This document shows positions 62,321 through 64,000 of a stretch of DNA of 64,000 nt, piece after piece. The stretch covers positions 1-64,000 of the forward strand of contig QZVU01000003.1 of the NCBI GenBank assembly GCA_003602285.1. The letters run 5' to 3'. The DNA comes from Arthrobacter frigidicola. GTDB taxonomy: Bacteria; Actinomycetota; Actinomycetes; Actinomycetales; Micrococcaceae. A program made the translations under genes and the position numbers. Every line of letters begins with the position of its first letter. The stretch's first letter is position 1. Under the pieces are notes generated by a model, which was not told where the DNA came from, ran no database searches, and saw only the letters and a list, made by a program, of their open reading frames with translations.

Positions 62321-64000
62321 CTACCTTCCTGTGAGGCTCCAGGCGTCCTCGCCGTCCTCTTCGGCGTCGTCGGTTCCGTCGTTCCATTCGACCGCCTGGG
62401 AGCGCGCTGCAAGGTCGTCGGCCACGAGGTCGACGGGGGGCGCGGCCGGTGCGGCAGCGGCCGCTGGCGCCTGCGGCGCGGCGGCGCCTTCACCGCCGCG
62501 CATGGCGGCGAGCACCGGGGCGAGGTCGTCCGGCTTGACGAGCACGTCGCGGGCCTTGGAGCCCTCCGAGGGACCCACGACGCCGCGGGACTCAAGCAGG
62601 TCCATGAGCCGACCGGCCTTGGCGAAGCCGACCCGCAGCTTGCGCTGGAGCATCGAGGTCGAGCCGAACTGGGTCGTCACCACCAGCTCGGTGGCCTGCA
62701 GCAGCACCTCGAGGTCGTCTCCGATGTCGTCGTCGATCTGCTTCTTGGGCGCCTCGACGGCGACGTCCTCGCGGTACACCGCCCCGAGCTGGCCCTTGAC
62801 GTGCTCCACCACGCGGTGGATTTCGGACTCCGTCACCCAGGCACCCTGGACGCGCATCGGCTTTGAGGCCCCCATCGGCAGGAACAGGGCGTCGCCCTGG
62901 CCGATCAGCTTCTCCGCGCCGGGCTGGTCGAGCACGACGCGGGAGTCGGTGACAGAGGAGGTGGCGAAGGCCATGCGGGAGGGCACGTTCGCCTTGATCA
63001 GGCCCGTGACGACGTCGACCGAGGGCCGCTGGGTGGCGAGGACCAGATGGATGCCGGCGGCGCGGGCCAGCTGGGTGATGCGCACGATCGAGTCTTCGAC
63101 GTCGCGCGGGGCGACCATCATCAGGTCGGCGAGCTCGTCCACGATCACGAGCAGGTACGGGTAGGGGCGCACCACGCGCTTGGAGCCCTCGGGCGGTACG
63201 ACCTTGCCGTTGCGGACGGCCTTGTTGAAGTCGTCGATGTGCTTGAACCCGTAGTTGGCGAGGTCGTCGTAGCGGGTGTCCATCTCGCGGACCACCCACT
63301 GCAGGGCCTCGGCGGCTTTCTTCGGGTTGGTGATGATCGGGGTGATCAGGTGCGGAACGCCCTCGTAGGCGGTGAGCTCAACCCGCTTGGGGTCGACCAT
63401 GACCATGCGCACCTCGTCGGGGGTGGCCCGCATCAGGATCGAGGTGATCATGGAGTTCACGAAGGAGGACTTGCCCGCGCCGGTGGCGCCGGCGACGAGG
63501 AGGTGGGGCATCTTCGCGAGGTTCGCGACGACGAAGCCGCCCTCGACGTCCTTGCCCACGCCCATCACCATCGGGTGTTCGGTCTTGCGGGCGTTGCCCG
63601 AGCGCAGCACGTCCCCGAGGGAGACGGTCTCACGGTCGGTGTTCGGGATCTCGATGCCGATCGCCGACTTGCCGGGAATCGGCGAGAGGATGCGCACGTC
63701 CGAGCTGGCAACGGCATAGGAGATGTTCTTCGACAGGGCGGTGACCCGCTCCACCTTGGTGCCGGAGGCCAGCTCGATCTCGTAGCGGGTCACCGTGGGG
63801 CCGCGGGAGAAGCCGGTGACCTTGGCGTCGACGTTGAACTGCTCAAGGGTGTGCGTCAGGGCGGCGACGACGGCGTCGTTGGCCTCCGAGCGCTCCTTGG
63901 GCGGGGTGCCGGCCGGGAGGTAGTCCGAGGGCGGCAGGGTATAGGCCACGTCCCCGGCCAGCTGAAGCTGCTCGGTGCGCTGCGGGATCGGCGAAGGCGG
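62321..64000 (-). CDS. ftsK: DNA translocase FtsK (5' end outside the window)
   Basis: 559 residues of the C-terminal part are present; the frame runs open off the right edge. The motor has Walker [10 protein letters not shown] and Walker [13 protein letters not shown], with [23 protein letters not shown]. The gamma winged helix (about [23 protein letters not shown]) reads the polarity sequences in DNA. An Ala/Pro-rich stretch and acidic tail close the protein. The membrane part is not in the window. It pumps DNA through the septum and helps resolve dimers. Confidence 0.96.
   Translation of the reverse strand, partial: PPSPIPQRTEQLQLAGDVAYTLPPSDYLPAGTPPKERSEANDAVVAALTHTLEQFNVDAKVTGFSRGPTVTRYEIELASGTKVERVTALSKNISYAVASSDVRILSPIPGKSAIGIEIPNTDRETVSLGDVLRSGNARKTEHPMVMGVGKDVEGGFVVANLAKMPHLLVAGATGAGKSSFVNSMITSILMRATPDEVRMVMVDPKRVELTAYEGVPHLITPIITNPKKAAEALQWVVREMDTRYDDLANYGFKHIDDFNKAVRNGKVVPPEGSKRVVRPYPYLLVIVDELADLMMVAPRDVEDSIVRITQLARAAGIHLVLATQRPSVDVVTGLIKANVPSRMAFATSSVTDSRVVLDQPGAEKLIGQGDALFLPMGASKPMRVQGAWVTESEIHRVVEHVKGQLGAVYREDVAVEAPKKQIDDDIGDDLEVLLQATELVVTTQFGSTSMLQRKLRVGFAKAGRLMDLLESRGVVGPSEGSKARDVLVKPDDLAPVLAAMRGGEGAAAPQAPAAAAAPAAPPVDLVADDLAARSQAVEWNDGTDDAEEDGEDAWSLTGR

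Overview
The window is chromosomal DNA of a high-GC actinobacterium. Gene content and order point to the Micrococcaceae, an Arthrobacter-like organism: a tyrS gene running into an rRNA operon leader, an argCJBDFRGH cluster, phosphoribosyl isomerase A in the his cluster, an Rv2578c-type radical SAM protein, DUF3046 upstream of recA-recX, and a ClgR-like regulator beside cinA and pgsA. Many genes start with GTG or TTG, neighbours often overlap by four bases (ATGA/GTGA/TTGA), and several starts look leaderless. Nearly all of the window is core genome. I see no insertion sequence, prophage, CRISPR array or tRNA gene.

Layout. 1-425: promoter and leader of an rRNA operon on the minus strand; the 16S gene itself lies outside the window. 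426-5311 (minus): mpg, apt, a HelD/HelR RNA polymerase-recycling ATPase and tyrS. 5418-7603 (plus): an Ada-AlkA fusion and ogt, forming an alkylation-repair island with mpg. 7682-7867: two large imperfect palindromes. 8055-15641 (plus): a sugar ABC importer without its own ATPase, a GH38 alpha-mannosidase and a ROK regulator. 15617-16531: SRPBCC protein. 16622-25238 (minus): complete arginine operon argC-J-B-D-F-R-G-H with ArgR boxes in front of argC. 25369-27408: quinone oxidoreductase and a secreted zinc metallopeptidase. 27737-31363 (minus): pheS-pheT. 31509-36170: small HEXXH protein, pyroglutamyl peptidase, radical SAM protein, a MutT whose tail lies in a 31-bp tandem repeat, a hypothetical protein and an MFS exporter.

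36201-39269 (minus): infC-rpmI-rplT and an rRNA/tRNA methyltransferase; IF3 carries a long repeat-containing Ala/Pro/Lys tail and seems to use an AUU start. 39576-40031: DUF1844. 40273-45996 (minus): hisC-hisB-hisH, a 51-residue membrane protein, priA, sseB and an MFS transporter. 46075-48920: divergent LysM gene and lexA with LexA boxes between them, then a diguanylate cyclase. 48952-52567 (minus): hflX and a DinG-type helicase. 52740-53351: methyltransferase. 53454-59861 (minus): DUF3046, recA, recX, miaB, miaA, dapF; RecX has a 280-residue low-complexity N-terminal extension containing a 19-residue tandem repeat. 60012-64000: MarR regulator, then ftsK (5' end outside the window), pgsA, cinA and a ClgR-like regulator on the minus strand.

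The clearest themes are DNA repair (mpg, ada-alkA, ogt, lexA, dinG, recA, recX, mutT, cinA), amino-acid synthesis (arg, his, dapF) and translation (rrn leader, tyrS, pheST, infC-rpmI-rplT, hflX, miaAB). I found no convincing new multi-gene system. The most unusual items are the repeat-bearing RecX extension, the IF3 tail with a probable AUU start, the MutT tail written by a tandem repeat, the palindromic repeats at 7.7 kb, and two small unassigned proteins (an HEXXH protein at 31.5 kb and a membrane protein inside the his operon).
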